Shown piece after piece: positions 7,443 through 15,485 of a stretch of 49,347 bases of DNA. Source of the stretch: Vulcanimicrobiota bacterium. Lineage in GTDB: Bacteria; Vulcanimicrobiota; Xenobia; Xenobiales; JADMJV01. The notes under the pieces were generated by a model. The model did no database searches. It saw nothing but the letters and a program-made list of their open reading frames with translations, and was not told where the DNA came from. Location of the stretch: NCBI GenBank assembly GCA_017307785.1, contig JAFKGI010000053.1, positions 1 to 49,347 on the forward strand, in the 5' to 3' direction. How positions within the stretch are numbered: position 1 is the first letter of the stretch; the number at the start of each line of letters is the position of its first letter. The translations under genes were made by a program, and so were the position numbers.

Positions 7443-8492
7443 TTAACGGTTTGTTTCCAGGATTAGAAAATTTGCCAGATCCTGGTTTCCGACCGGGTTC
7501 AGGTGACCATCTCCCTCCAGCACTCGTTCGGGGTGGCCCTGGAAGAAAGAGCGCAGAGACACGTAGCGCAGCTGCTGACGCCGGCAGAGTTGGCTGAGAA
7601 ATCGGCTGAAAATTGTCTGGCAGGCCTGCCATTCCGGATGGCTGCTGGCCGTGTCCACGTCCACCACGATCAGTTCCGTGCCGTGCCGCCGACAGATTTC
7701 GGCCATGCGGCCGAAAAGCTGCTGATAGTAACCGCTGATCCCCGCAAATTTTTCAGGCACCGTGAGCGATTCCACCCAGCGGGCGGCCTGATAAGGGCCA
7801 CCCGGCTGACTTCGCCGAGCATACAACTCCAGCAAGGTGGCCACGAAACGGACCGTGTAGAAGCGGTCAAACCAGTGGCCGGTGGTGCTGCGCTGAGCCG
7901 GATCGGTCAGGCGCCGGCGCAGCGCTTCCACGTAGGCATCGTCCAGTTCGGGAGGGTGGGCCAGTTGCTCGGGACTGCGCAGGCCGGCGATGTCGCCGAA
8001 GTCGTTGACGAAGGCAAAGAACAGAATTTTCTTGGGCTTCAACTGGTCGTAGTAGAGGCGGAAGAGAAGAAACTGCTCGCTCAGTCCGTCGCCCTGGCGG
8101 GCCAGGTTGTAGACTCTCCAATGGTTGCGACGCAGACATCCGGCCAGACTGTCCGATTCTTCGACTCCGTGTCCGTAGATGAAGGAGTCGCCCATGAGCA
8201 GCACTTCGCTTCCGCTGTCGGGCGGGTTGCGCAGACCGCGTTCGTCGGTCTCGTGTTGCCAGGTGTGATGGTTGGCCAGGGCCCGGCGCGAGTCGTCGGG
8301 ATAGCAGAACCGCATGCCGGTGGGACGATCCAGGAAATACATGCCTCCCGGGCGGGTGCTGTAGCTGTGCACGGTATCGTTGCCCAGGGCGGGAGGTAGT
8401 CGGGGAGCCAGCCAACGCAGGCCGATCTCCAGTCCCACGACCAGGACCATCAGGGAGAGCCCGAGTCTGGGAAGCAGCCGCTTAGCGGTCAA
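7443..8492 (-). CDS. SGNH/GDSL-type hydrolase with N-terminal membrane anchor
   Basis: 349 aa. The N-terminal hydrophobic segment (residues about 8-25) is a membrane anchor or uncleaved signal, and the rest should be extracytoplasmic. Block I is 'LMGDSFIYGHGV' (GDS with nucleophile Ser); a C-terminal 'DGHLNPVGN' supplies the DxxH dyad; 'FAFVNDFGD' may supply the Asn block. Family members hydrolyse esters or add/remove acetyl groups on polysaccharides. The start is TTG at 8492, overlapping the stop of the 29-aa peptide gene as TTGA, so synthesis is coupled to the peptide. A second peptide copy follows it. Confidence 0.78.
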   Translation of the reverse strand: MTAKRLLPRLGLSLMVLVVGLEIGLRWLAPRLPPALGNDTVHSYSTRPGGMYFLDRPTGMRFCYPDDSRRALANHHTWQHETDERGLRNPPDSGSEVLLMGDSFIYGHGVEESDSLAGCLRRNHWRVYNLARQGDGLSEQFLLFRLYYDQLKPKKILFFAFVNDFGDIAGLRSPEQLAHPPELDDAYVEALRRRLTDPAQRSTTGHWFDRFYTVRFVATLLELYARRSQPGGPYQAARWVESLTVPEKFAGISGYYQQLFGRMAEICRRHGTELIVVDVDTASSHPEWQACQTIFSRFLSQLCRRQQLRYVSLRSFFQGHPERVLEGDGHLNPVGNQDLANFLILETNR

Positions 8493-8578
8493 ATGACCAG
8501 GATTCGCGCTCCGCAGTCGGTCTTGGGCATGTCCATGATGTGCCAGATCCAGTGGGTTTTGCGCTGATTGTTATCCAT
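8489..8578 (-). CDS. 29-aa HWIW peptide, copy 2
   Basis: A 29-residue peptide with core HWIWHIMDMP at residues 9-18, a Cys at 22 and a hydrophobic tail RILVI. A GGAGG Shine-Dalgarno sits 8 nt before its ATG and a TATAGT hexamer about 35 bp upstream could be a -10 box. Its TGA overlaps the TTG start of the SGNH hydrolase by four bases, the clearest sign that this tiny frame is translated and functionally tied to that enzyme. It shares length, core and tail character with the copy at 7270-7359. No known family was recognised. Confidence 0.72.
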   Translation of the reverse strand: MDNNQRKTHWIWHIMDMPKTDCGARILVI

Positions 8579-8654
8579 CTCAGGGTCCTCCAAGCTTTCG
8601 TTGCTATGCCTGGACTATAAAGGGCCGCGCTTAATCCGCCATTAATTTTTCGGG

Positions 8655-9149
8655 TCAGCACGAAAAAAGTTCTCCCTGCTCGCGACCGAGCTCCATGTCG
8701 AGCATGCGGCGTTTGCTGTCCACCCCTCCCGGCGCGGAGAAACCCGTCATTTTGCCGTTGGCGCCGATGACCCGATGACACGGGACCATGGGAGGCCAGG
8801 GATTGTTGCCCAGCACCTGGCCGACCCACTGGGCGGCCCCGGGCTTTCCGCAAAGGGCCGCGATCTCTCCATAGGTTCTGGTTTTTCCCGGGGGAATGGT
8901 CATGGTGTGCTGATAGACGGCCCAGTCCGCCTCAGAACAGGGGACGGGCCGAAAATCCAGGTCGGCGGGTTTGTGCCCCGCGAAAAAAGCCCGCAGCCAT
9001 TCGGCTACGGGCTGCAGCCAGTCCGGCAGCGAGGCGGGCTCCCCGGCCGGAGAGCAAGGCCCGGGCAGATAACTGCGCTGCAGGCCTTCTTCACTCCATT
9101 CCAGGGTGACCCCGCCCCACTCGGTCTCGACCGTGTGGTGATAGGTCAA
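8655..9149 (-). CDS. ogt: Methylated-DNA--protein-cysteine S-methyltransferase
   Basis: Suicide DNA-repair protein that transfers the alkyl group from O6-alkylguanine to its own cysteine. 164 aa, normal for Ogt/MGMT. The active-site motif PCHRVIGANGKMTGF is intact, preceded by 'TYGEIAALCGKPGAAQWVGQVLGNNP', the helix-turn-helix and Arg/Asn-hinge region; the N-terminal ribonuclease-H-like domain is short. The start is TTG at 9149, overlapping the stop of the ATP-grasp gene as TTGA. Assignment is firm; ogt versus ada-type is chosen because no Ada regulatory domain is attached. Confidence 0.92.
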   Translation of the reverse strand: MTYHHTVETEWGGVTLEWSEEGLQRSYLPGPCSPAGEPASLPDWLQPVAEWLRAFFAGHKPADLDFRPVPCSEADWAVYQHTMTIPPGKTRTYGEIAALCGKPGAAQWVGQVLGNNPWPPMVPCHRVIGANGKMTGFSAPGGVDSKRRMLDMELGREQGELFSC

Positions 9150-10336
9150 ACGGCGGTTTCGCTGGGCGGAGCGATGGCCAGGAAGTCATAGCCCATCTGC
9201 TCCAGATAGCGGTTGACCAGCTGGTCGCGGCGCTCGGCCGTCTTGCTGTTGACGATCAGGCCGGCGTGGTGGTCTTTCTTGAGTTTCCAGACGACGTCGG
9301 CATCGTCGTAATAAGAAAGGTCGGGCTCGGCTTGCTTGCTCAAGCACAGCATCAGGCCGGCGTGGCCGAAGGAGCGCTTGGGCGGCTTGTAGCCCTGGCC
9401 GTGATAGTTGGCCAGTTCCAGCTTGACCCACTCGGCCCAGAGATTGACGCCGGTGGCTTTGTCCACCAGCACGTCGATGTTGGCGCCGCCCACGCGGGCC
9501 GCCATCTCCAGGTAGTAAAGCTTGCCGTCGGCACCGCGAATGAACTCGGCGTGGGTGACTCCGCGCACCAGTCCCATGGCTTTGATGACCTGGTCGTTGA
9601 TCTCCAACAGGCCGCCCAGCTCGGGAGCTTCTTTGTCGAGGCTCTTGGTGCTGAAGACGCCGCCGTGGTTCCACACGTTGAAGGGCGGAATGCCGTAGCG
9701 GTGCGCCTGTGAGAAGAGAATCTTGCGGTCGTAAACGATAGAGTCGACGTGGTAGACGTCGCCGGCCACGTATTGCTCCATCAAGTAATAGGACTGGACA
9801 TCGCCCAGAGTCTCGATGGTGTCCCACACTTCCTGGGGATGATGAAGCTTTTTGATGCCTACCGAGCCGGCTTCCGAGCGCGGCTTGAGCACCCAGGGGC
9901 CGGGACAGCGCTTCATAAAGGCGTCGACCTGGCCGTGGTTGAGCACGTGCACAAAGTCCGGGACGGCTACGCCTTCGTCGCGAGCCTGCACGCGCATGGC
10001 CAGCTTGTCGCGGAAGTGACGGGCGGTGGTGTCCCCCATGCCGGGCACTCGCAGATGCTCGCGCAGACGGGCGGCGACCTCGACGTCGTAGTCGTCCAGC
10101 GGAATGATGCGGTCGATCTTGTTGTGGCGGGCCAGATAGCTGACAGCGCGGATGATGTCCGGATATTTGTTGAGTTCCGGCATGTAGAAGATGTCGTCGA
10201 GGGCGTGGTGGGGCCAGGGCTCGTTCTTGAGCTTCTCGACCGTCAATAGCAGCACGCGGCAGCCCTGCCGCTTGGCTTCTTCCATAAAGGCCGCGCCCTT
10301 GTAGTAGCTGGCCAGGCATAAAAAGGTGATAGACAT
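9146..10336 (-). CDS. ATP-grasp domain ligase
   Basis: 396 aa carboxylate-amine ligase-like enzyme of the ATP-grasp superfamily (carbamoyl-phosphate synthase/PurT/BL00235 type). A preATP-grasp Rossmann region covers residues 1-95, the ATP-binding lobe includes 'WVLKPRSEAGSVGIKKL' (about 150-166), and 'LMEQYVAGDVYHVDSIV' and 'YYLEMAARVGGANI' supply the Mg/ATP acidic and Asn positions. The substrate is unknown; peptides, amino acids or dipeptide-like metabolites are usual. The start at ATG 10336 removes about 32 unsupported upstream residues. It heads the minus-strand run and is divergent from the LLM oxidoreductase gene. Confidence 0.8.
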   Translation of the reverse strand: MSITFLCLASYYKGAAFMEEAKRQGCRVLLLTVEKLKNEPWPHHALDDIFYMPELNKYPDIIRAVSYLARHNKIDRIIPLDDYDVEVAARLREHLRVPGMGDTTARHFRDKLAMRVQARDEGVAVPDFVHVLNHGQVDAFMKRCPGPWVLKPRSEAGSVGIKKLHHPQEVWDTIETLGDVQSYYLMEQYVAGDVYHVDSIVYDRKILFSQAHRYGIPPFNVWNHGGVFSTKSLDKEAPELGGLLEINDQVIKAMGLVRGVTHAEFIRGADGKLYYLEMAARVGGANIDVLVDKATGVNLWAEWVKLELANYHGQGYKPPKRSFGHAGLMLCLSKQAEPDLSYYDDADVVWKLKKDHHAGLIVNSKTAERRDQLVNRYLEQMGYDFLAIAPPSETAV

Positions 10337-10384
10337 GAGGGGAGGTCCCTTCCAGGCATGCCCAAAGTACCCTGCGGAGGTGCC

Positions 10385-11560
10385 ATGAAGGTCAAGTTCG
10401 GAATGTGTATCGTTGCTCATGCTCCGCTGCAAGAGCAGATCAGACTCTCGGTTTTATGCGAAAAATTGGGCTACGACACGCTCTGGTTCCCAGACCATCT
10501 CACTTTCCTGGATCAGGCCGAGGGAGTGGACGCCTGGACGGTGATGGCGGCGGTGGCCACCCAGACTCGCAAAATCAAGCTGGGAACGGCTGTGTCCGAC
10601 CCGCATCGCCTGCATCCCGCCCTGTTTGCCCAGCGGGCCGCTACTCTGGATCAGTTGAGCAAAGGTCGCCTGATCGTGGGCCTGGGCAGTGGGGAATCCA
10701 TGAACCTGGACGCTTTCGGCATTCCCTGGAAAGACCGCAAAGTGGGGCGCGTGCGCGAGTTCGTGGAGGTCTTTCACGGCCTGCTGCGCGGCTGCGCCAT
10801 GGACCATGACGGGCCGCTCTACAAGCTCAAGGGAGCTCGCCTGAGCGTGCGACCCTACCAGGGGCGCAAGATTCCCGTGCATCTGGCCAGTCTGGGGCCG
10901 CAGATGCAGCGCCTGGCCGGGCAGGTGGCCGACGGTTGGAAGCCGGTGGTGATCCCGCCCACTCATTACGACGGCTATTTTTCGGGCATTCGCCAGGCGG
11001 CGCTGGAGGCCGGGCGCAATCCCGACGAGATCGATCGGGGCGTTCCCTTTGCCTTCGCTCTCTTCGACGGGCCTCAGCAGCCTACCGTCGAGCAGTTGGC
11101 GGCGGCCGTTCGGCCCTACGCCGGCGCCCTGGTGTGGGAGCCGGCCATCGAGCAGATGGGCATGGAGTGGAATCCGCCCGAGCGTTTTCGCGGGGTCGGC
11201 TATCATACCGTCAATCCCGCCGACCCGGAGTCTCTGCGCCTGTATGAGGAGTACTGTCGCTGGCTGCCGGATGAAATGCTCAGTCGCTTTGTGGTGGCCG
11301 GGCCGGCTCAGCGGATTCGCGAGCAGGTGCGGGCCTATGTGCAGGCGGGGGTGACCCACTTCGAGATCACCAACGCCAGTCCGGACGTGGTTTCCTCGAT
11401 CGTCTGGTTCGCCTGTGAAGTGATGCCCGAATTTACGGGACGCCCGCCCACCGCCTTTGCCCGGGCCATGAACGTTCTCATCCAGCCGCTGCGCAAGCTC
11501 GGGCTGATGCGAAGACTCTTGCCCAAAGACCTCGATATCTGGAAGAAAGTAGGACTCTAA
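10385..11560 (+). CDS. LLM-class F420-dependent oxidoreductase
   Basis: Luciferase-like monooxygenase fold enzyme of 391 aa that should use coenzyme F420 as hydride carrier. Typical features are an N-terminal 'KVKFGMCIV' strand, 'YDTLWFPDHLTF', 'KLGTAVSDPHRLHPALFAQRAATLDQLSKGR' with the family's 'GLGSGES' just after it, and 'IPVHLASLGPQM'. GGAGG lies 4 nt before the ATG. It is followed after one base by the F420 PPOX gene, so the two are co-translated. F420 rather than FMN use is inferred from the family and from ribD-cofG-cofH at 15.5-19 kb. The substrate is unknown. Confidence 0.85.
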   Translation: MKVKFGMCIVAHAPLQEQIRLSVLCEKLGYDTLWFPDHLTFLDQAEGVDAWTVMAAVATQTRKIKLGTAVSDPHRLHPALFAQRAATLDQLSKGRLIVGLGSGESMNLDAFGIPWKDRKVGRVREFVEVFHGLLRGCAMDHDGPLYKLKGARLSVRPYQGRKIPVHLASLGPQMQRLAGQVADGWKPVVIPPTHYDGYFSGIRQAALEAGRNPDEIDRGVPFAFALFDGPQQPTVEQLAAAVRPYAGALVWEPAIEQMGMEWNPPERFRGVGYHTVNPADPESLRLYEEYCRWLPDEMLSRFVVAGPAQRIREQVRAYVQAGVTHFEITNASPDVVSSIVWFACEVMPEFTGRPPTAFARAMNVLIQPLRKLGLMRRLLPKDLDIWKKVGL

Positions 11561-11561
11561 A

Positions 11562-11945
11562 ATGAAAAACGAAGATTTGCTGACCAGCAACCTGTTTGGC
11601 CATCTAGCCACGATTGGCGAAGACGGCACGGTGCAGTCCACCCCGGTCTGGTTCCGCTACGTCAACGGCAACCTGGAAGTCAACTCGGCCAAGGGACGGC
11701 TCAAAGACCGCAATATGCGCGCCAACCCCAAGGTGGCTCTCTCGGTGGTTGACCCCAAGAACGGCTATCGCTATCTGGAAGTGCGCGGCACGGTGGTGGA
11801 GTATGAAGAGGGCGCCAACGCCGAGCGCATGATCGACGAACTGGCCAAGGCTTACATGGGCGTCGACACCTATCCCTACCGGACGCCCGAAGAGCAGCGC
11901 GTGCGCTACGTGATCAAGATCGAGAAAACGACCAGCATGGGATAG
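11562..11945 (+). CDS. PPOX-class F420-dependent oxidoreductase
   Basis: 127 aa split-barrel protein of the Rv1155/F420-dependent type. The diagnostic elements are 'FGHLATIGEDGTVQSTPVWF' near residue 12, 'KGRLKDRNMRANPKVALSVVDP' (F420 phosphate/polyglutamate-facing region) and 'YRYLEVRGTVVE', with a C-terminal 'RYVIKIEKTTSMG'. Length is exactly that of the family. It would reduce or oxidise a small molecule with F420H2. It starts one base after the LLM oxidoreductase stop, forming a two-gene F420 operon. Confidence 0.88.
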   Translation: MKNEDLLTSNLFGHLATIGEDGTVQSTPVWFRYVNGNLEVNSAKGRLKDRNMRANPKVALSVVDPKNGYRYLEVRGTVVEYEEGANAERMIDELAKAYMGVDTYPYRTPEEQRVRYVIKIEKTTSMG

Positions 11946-12051
11946 CTCCCTTGTGAGTTGGAATACAGCCGACCGACCCCGCGACCGGGTAGTTTCTGCC
12001 TATGACAAAGGAACCAAACGATTGGCTCGGTCCGGTCCGGCTGCCCAACAG

Positions 12052-12077
12052 CCGGCCCAAGCAATGGCTTGGGCCGG
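12052..12077. repeat. 11-bp perfect inverted repeat
   Basis: CCGGCCCAAGC and GCTTGGGCCGG are separated by AATG. It lies between the F420 PPOX gene and the convergent membrane-protein gene. It could end transcription from either side, but no T-run follows, so it is described only as a strong hairpin. Confidence 0.6.
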
Positions 12078-12085
12078 TGCGTTGC

Positions 12086-12640
12086 TCAGCGGTAGGAGCG
12101 ACTTTCAGCTCCGGGCCGCAGCGGCCACAGGAAGAGAAACGACTGCAGGGCGATGCTGGTAAGCGAGCCGGCTAGCACCAGGTAAGCCGGCAGGCCGAAG
12201 GGATTGAAAAGCAGGGCGCCCACCCAGAGGGGCACGGCCAGCGTCAACCAGGCCACTCCGCCGGGACGATACTCCTGATAGACCACGTAGAGTCCGGCGC
12301 CGCCCAGCACGTGGGACAGCCACCACAGGGGACCGACCATCCAGGCCCAGGCGAACCATTTGCTCGGGTCATTGGGGTTGAGGGCCACCAGCACGGAAGC
12401 GATCACGAAGGTCAGGAAGCGCAATCGCGCCGCCCAGGAGAAGAAGCGTCGTGCCTCCGCGCTCGAGAGCGCGCACATCGAATAAAACAGGCTGAAATTC
12501 GCTTGGAGAAGCAGCAGGCACAAACCGAACCTGAGGTCCCAGCAGAATCCCACCAGCGTCATGGCCAGGGAGGCGAAGTAGCAGAAGGCTACACCCAGCA
12601 GTCCCCGCCGCAACACGGTTGGAATGGTTTTCTCAATCAT
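12086..12640 (-). CDS. Polytopic membrane protein, unknown
   Basis: 184 aa with about five hydrophobic helices (residues about 10-32, 36-58, 68-90, 94-118, 124-165) and short polar loops rich in Arg. No family recognised and no catalytic motif visible. It stands between the F420 oxidoreductase pair and ppk2 without tight linkage to either. The start at ATG 12640 gives a short charged N-terminus before the first helix. Confidence 0.6.
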   Translation of the reverse strand: MIEKTIPTVLRRGLLGVAFCYFASLAMTLVGFCWDLRFGLCLLLLQANFSLFYSMCALSSAEARRFFSWAARLRFLTFVIASVLVALNPNDPSKWFAWAWMVGPLWWLSHVLGGAGLYVVYQEYRPGGVAWLTLAVPLWVGALLFNPFGLPAYLVLAGSLTSIALQSFLFLWPLRPGAESRSYR

Positions 12641-12701
12641 AGCTGATCGCTTCTTGGGCTCGCGCCAGCCTTCCTTGCTTCGGGTATCTGTACAGGACGG
12701 T

Positions 12702-13529
12702 CTACTTGATTTTCAGCTCGCTGACGTCAAAGGCGGCTTTGGGAAACTGGGGAGCCAGGTCTTCCAGGTGCTTGCGCACGATGGTGGCCAGGACGAGGTC
12801 TCGGCGTTTCTTGTTGTTGGCGGGAACGATGTACCACGGAGCGTGGTCGGCGCTGGTGAAGGCCAGCATGTCTTCGTAGGCCTTTTGATATTCGTCCCAG
12901 TGGTCGCGTTCTTTCAGGTCGGCCAGGTCGAATTTCCAGTGTTTCTCGGGGTTTTCCTGACGGGCCAGCAGGCGCTTTTTCTGCTCGTCCTTGTCGATGT
13001 GCAGGAAGAACTTGATGATGCAGACGCCTTCGTCGGCCAGCATTTCCTCGAAGTGAAGCAGGTGGCGCAGGCGCTTTTCCAGGCGCTTTTCGTCGAAGAT
13101 TTTGTGCACACGCGGCACCAGGTAGTCTTCGTAGTGACTGCGGTTGAAGATGGCCACCTGGCCTTTGCCGGGGACGTGGGGGTGGATGCGCCAGAGCGGG
13201 TCGTGGTCGTACTCGATGGCGCTGGGAGCTTTGTAGCTGGTGACCCTCAGTCCGGCCGGGTCCATCCCGCCGGCCAGGCGGCGGATGCTGCCGTCTTTGC
13301 CGCCCGTGTCGGTGGCCTGGAAGACGATCAGGACTTTGTGCTTGTGCTCGGCGTGGAGACGGCCCTGTAATTCCTCGATGCGCACGATTTCCCGCGCCGT
13401 CTGGTCGATGACCAGGTGAGTTTCCGGGGGCAAGCCTTCGCGGTCGTTGGCGTCCCAGTCTTTGAGACGGAACTTCTTGTCTTGCTCTACCCGGTAACGC
13501 TTGCGGGAAATGACGTCGGTCGTGATCAT
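12702..13529 (-). CDS. ppk2: Polyphosphate kinase 2 family (polyphosphate:nucleotide phosphotransferase)
   Basis: 275 aa P-loop kinase that phosphorylates nucleotides with polyphosphate (or the reverse). Walker-A-like 'FQATDTGGKDGSIRRL', the lid region 'WRIHPHVPGKGQVAIFNRSHYEDYLVPRVH' and the Walker-B-like 'CIIKFFLHIDKDEQKKR' are intact and match one-domain PPK2. Sequence features resemble class III, which phosphorylates AMP and ADP, but class is inferred. The ATG at 13529 with GAGGAG just upstream is preferred over an in-frame start further 5'. Confidence 0.9.
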   Translation of the reverse strand: MITTDVISRKRYRVEQDKKFRLKDWDANDREGLPPETHLVIDQTAREIVRIEELQGRLHAEHKHKVLIVFQATDTGGKDGSIRRLAGGMDPAGLRVTSYKAPSAIEYDHDPLWRIHPHVPGKGQVAIFNRSHYEDYLVPRVHKIFDEKRLEKRLRHLLHFEEMLADEGVCIIKFFLHIDKDEQKKRLLARQENPEKHWKFDLADLKERDHWDEYQKAYEDMLAFTSADHAPWYIVPANNKKRRDLVLATIVRKHLEDLAPQFPKAAFDVSELKIK

Positions 13530-13544
13530 GGCTGTTCTCCTCAA

Positions 13545-13577
13545 AAAGAAAAAGGACCTCAAGAGAGGCCCTTTTTC
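13545..13577 (-). terminator. Intrinsic terminator after the Bax-inhibitor-1 gene
   Basis: On the minus strand GGGCCTC pairs with GAGGTCC (one G:U) and is followed by TTTTTCTTTTT. It separates the membrane-protein gene from ppk2. Confidence 0.8.
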
Positions 13578-13602
13578 TCGGCGATGGCGTTACGCCCTGT
13601 TT

Positions 13603-14391
13603 TTAGCGACGGGAACCCATCAGCAGACTCAGGATGACCTGGAACAGGTTGAAGAGACCGGCGAACAGGCAAAGCGCGCCGGAGGCCGGGTCATTGAAGT
13701 CCGGGTCCTTGAGAACCGACGAGGTCGCCCACAACAGTTGTAGCGTGCCGAGCAGACCAACGCCGAGCAACAGCACCAGTCCCAAGGTGCCGCTTCCCAG
13801 CATGAAGGCGTTGACCGGGATGGCAATCATGAGCGACCAGGCAAGCCCAACTCCGAAGCCTTTACCGTAGGTAAAATTCGTTCCGCTTTGGTAAATGTAG
13901 GCCGAGATACCAAGGAACACCGCGGCCGTAATCATCAGCGCTGACTGGACGAGGTTGGGAGCATTACTGCCCATACCCGACAACATGACCGCCAAAAAGA
14001 TCAGTGGACTAACCAGGAGTCCGGACACTGCGCCTTGACCCGCCAGGGTTAGAGCAGCGTTGCGCGGGTTCTCTCGCGCGGCCTTCAGCGCCATTGTCGG
14101 AATAATGTTGAGTCCGATGAGGGCGAAAATAAAGCCAAACGGGCCAGAGGTCATCTTGGCCATAAACATCACGACCGACGTTGAACTCGACGCCAGCCAG
14201 GCTGTCGCCATAGCGGCGAAGACTCCAATTGCCAGCAATCTATAGGTTTCGCGGATTACTTCCGCCTTTTGATTGGTGTCCAGCACTCTCATGTGGGTGC
14301 TCGGCACAAAAACTTGTTCCGCGCCGACGGCGCGTTCGGCATAACCAGAAGCCACGTAGTCGCGGTCTTCCTGGACGCGAGGGTCTGTCAT
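13603..14391 (-). CDS. Bax inhibitor-1/YccA-like integral membrane protein
   Basis: 262 aa membrane protein with an N-terminal cytoplasmic tail of about 50 residues followed by seven hydrophobic segments, the BI-1 (UPF0005) pattern. 'VIRETYRLLAIGVFAAM' and 'PNLVQSALMITAAVFLGISAYIY' match the family's entry helix and central helices. Bacterial members behave as pH-dependent calcium leak channels or protease modulators (family knowledge). The start is ATG 14391 with GGAGG 5 nt upstream. It is divergent from the WD40-like gene. Confidence 0.82.
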   Translation of the reverse strand: MTDPRVQEDRDYVASGYAERAVGAEQVFVPSTHMRVLDTNQKAEVIRETYRLLAIGVFAAMATAWLASSSTSVVMFMAKMTSGPFGFIFALIGLNIIPTMALKAARENPRNAALTLAGQGAVSGLLVSPLIFLAVMLSGMGSNAPNLVQSALMITAAVFLGISAYIYQSGTNFTYGKGFGVGLAWSLMIAIPVNAFMLGSGTLGLVLLLGVGLLGTLQLLWATSSVLKDPDFNDPASGALCLFAGLFNLFQVILSLLMGSRR

Positions 14392-14497
14392 TGCTTCCTC
14401 CATCTTGGGTTTCAACCTGAGTAACTTCTCGTGGGGGTCTCGGGTTCCTGGCATGCATGAAAAAGGAGCGATTCAAAAGGCTCAGAAACAGCCGCAC

Positions 14498-15460
14498 ATG
14501 AGACGAAGAGAATTCAATCAAGCATTGCTGGCGACCGGTTTCGCCCTGCTCCACGGTCGGGCCCAGGCGGCCAAGCCGGGCTGGAAACTGGTGCAGGAGC
14601 TGCGTCACAGCTCCGACATCAACGTGGAACAGATCGATCTGGCGGCGGACGGCAAGACCGTGGCCAGTTGGGCCAGCGATGGCTCCCTGCAGTTGTGGAG
14701 CCTGGCTCAGAACAAAAAGCTCTGGGGTCGCAGCGAGAAAACCTGGCTGTTGGGCACCAATCGCACCCACATGGTGTGCGTGGACAACGGACAGGCCCGG
14801 CGCGTGGCGCTGGCCACCGGCGCCGAAGACGTCATTCCCGCCGACATCGACCCGGTGGCTATTTCGGCCAATGGGGAGTGGTGGGCCGGATTGCGCGAGC
14901 GCACCACCATTTTTCTCTGGAATTCCAAGACCATGAAGCTGGTGCCGCTGAGCGCGCCACCGGTGGTGGCCTACCGGCCCGAGCCGCGCTACTACGCCTT
15001 CAGCGAAGACGGAAAGTGGTTCGCGGCCTGTCAGGGCGTGCGCGTCATTCTCTGGGACATCAGCAAGCCGGACGACCCCATCACCCTGAAAGACCAACCG
15101 GGCGAAATCACCAATGTGCGCCTGACTCGCGACGCCACTTTCGTGCTCGCCGGTTCCCTGGGGGGAACGCTGGACGTCTATTGTCGGGTCAACCCCAAAG
15201 CCAGCCAGCGGGCCAGCTATGGCGGCGACTTGCGCGGCCTCTGGTTGGACGGGGTCAACAATCGAGCCATGGTCGGCTGTTCCGACAATGGCCTGACGCT
15301 GGGCATCCAGCAGTTGCCCAACTGGCGCAAGCCCTCGGCTTATCCTTCGGAGCCGGTCAAGCTGCCCGTGCAGGGTGAGACCTGGTCTTGCTGCTTGCGC
15401 GAGAAGATGGCCGCCAGCGGGCATTTACAGGGCTTGATCAAGATCTGGAAGTGGGCGTAA
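14498..15460 (+). CDS. Tat-exported WD40-like repeat protein
   Basis: 320 aa. The N-terminus RRREFNQ followed by a short hydrophobic stretch ending AQA is a twin-arginine signal, so the folded protein should be exported. The mature part has repeats of about 40 residues with the 'xDGxxxASWASDGSLQLWS' and 'RTTIFLWNS', 'VRVILWDI', 'GLIKIWKW' strands of WD40-type propellers. Function is probably binding. The ATG at 14498 is chosen because the Tat motif follows at once; an upstream open part has no support. It precedes ribD by 25 bp and may be co-transcribed with it. Confidence 0.7.
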   Translation: MRRREFNQALLATGFALLHGRAQAAKPGWKLVQELRHSSDINVEQIDLAADGKTVASWASDGSLQLWSLAQNKKLWGRSEKTWLLGTNRTHMVCVDNGQARRVALATGAEDVIPADIDPVAISANGEWWAGLRERTTIFLWNSKTMKLVPLSAPPVVAYRPEPRYYAFSEDGKWFAACQGVRVILWDISKPDDPITLKDQPGEITNVRLTRDATFVLAGSLGGTLDVYCRVNPKASQRASYGGDLRGLWLDGVNNRAMVGCSDNGLTLGIQQLPNWRKPSAYPSEPVKLPVQGETWSCCLREKMAASGHLQGLIKIWKWA

Positions 15461-15485
15461 CGGCAAAGCCTTGGAATGGAGTCCT

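Noticed and set aside
14240..15424. 394-codon minus-strand frame
   Set aside because: Antisense to the Tat-exported WD40-like gene, no family resemblance, and it would also overlap the Bax-inhibitor-1 gene.
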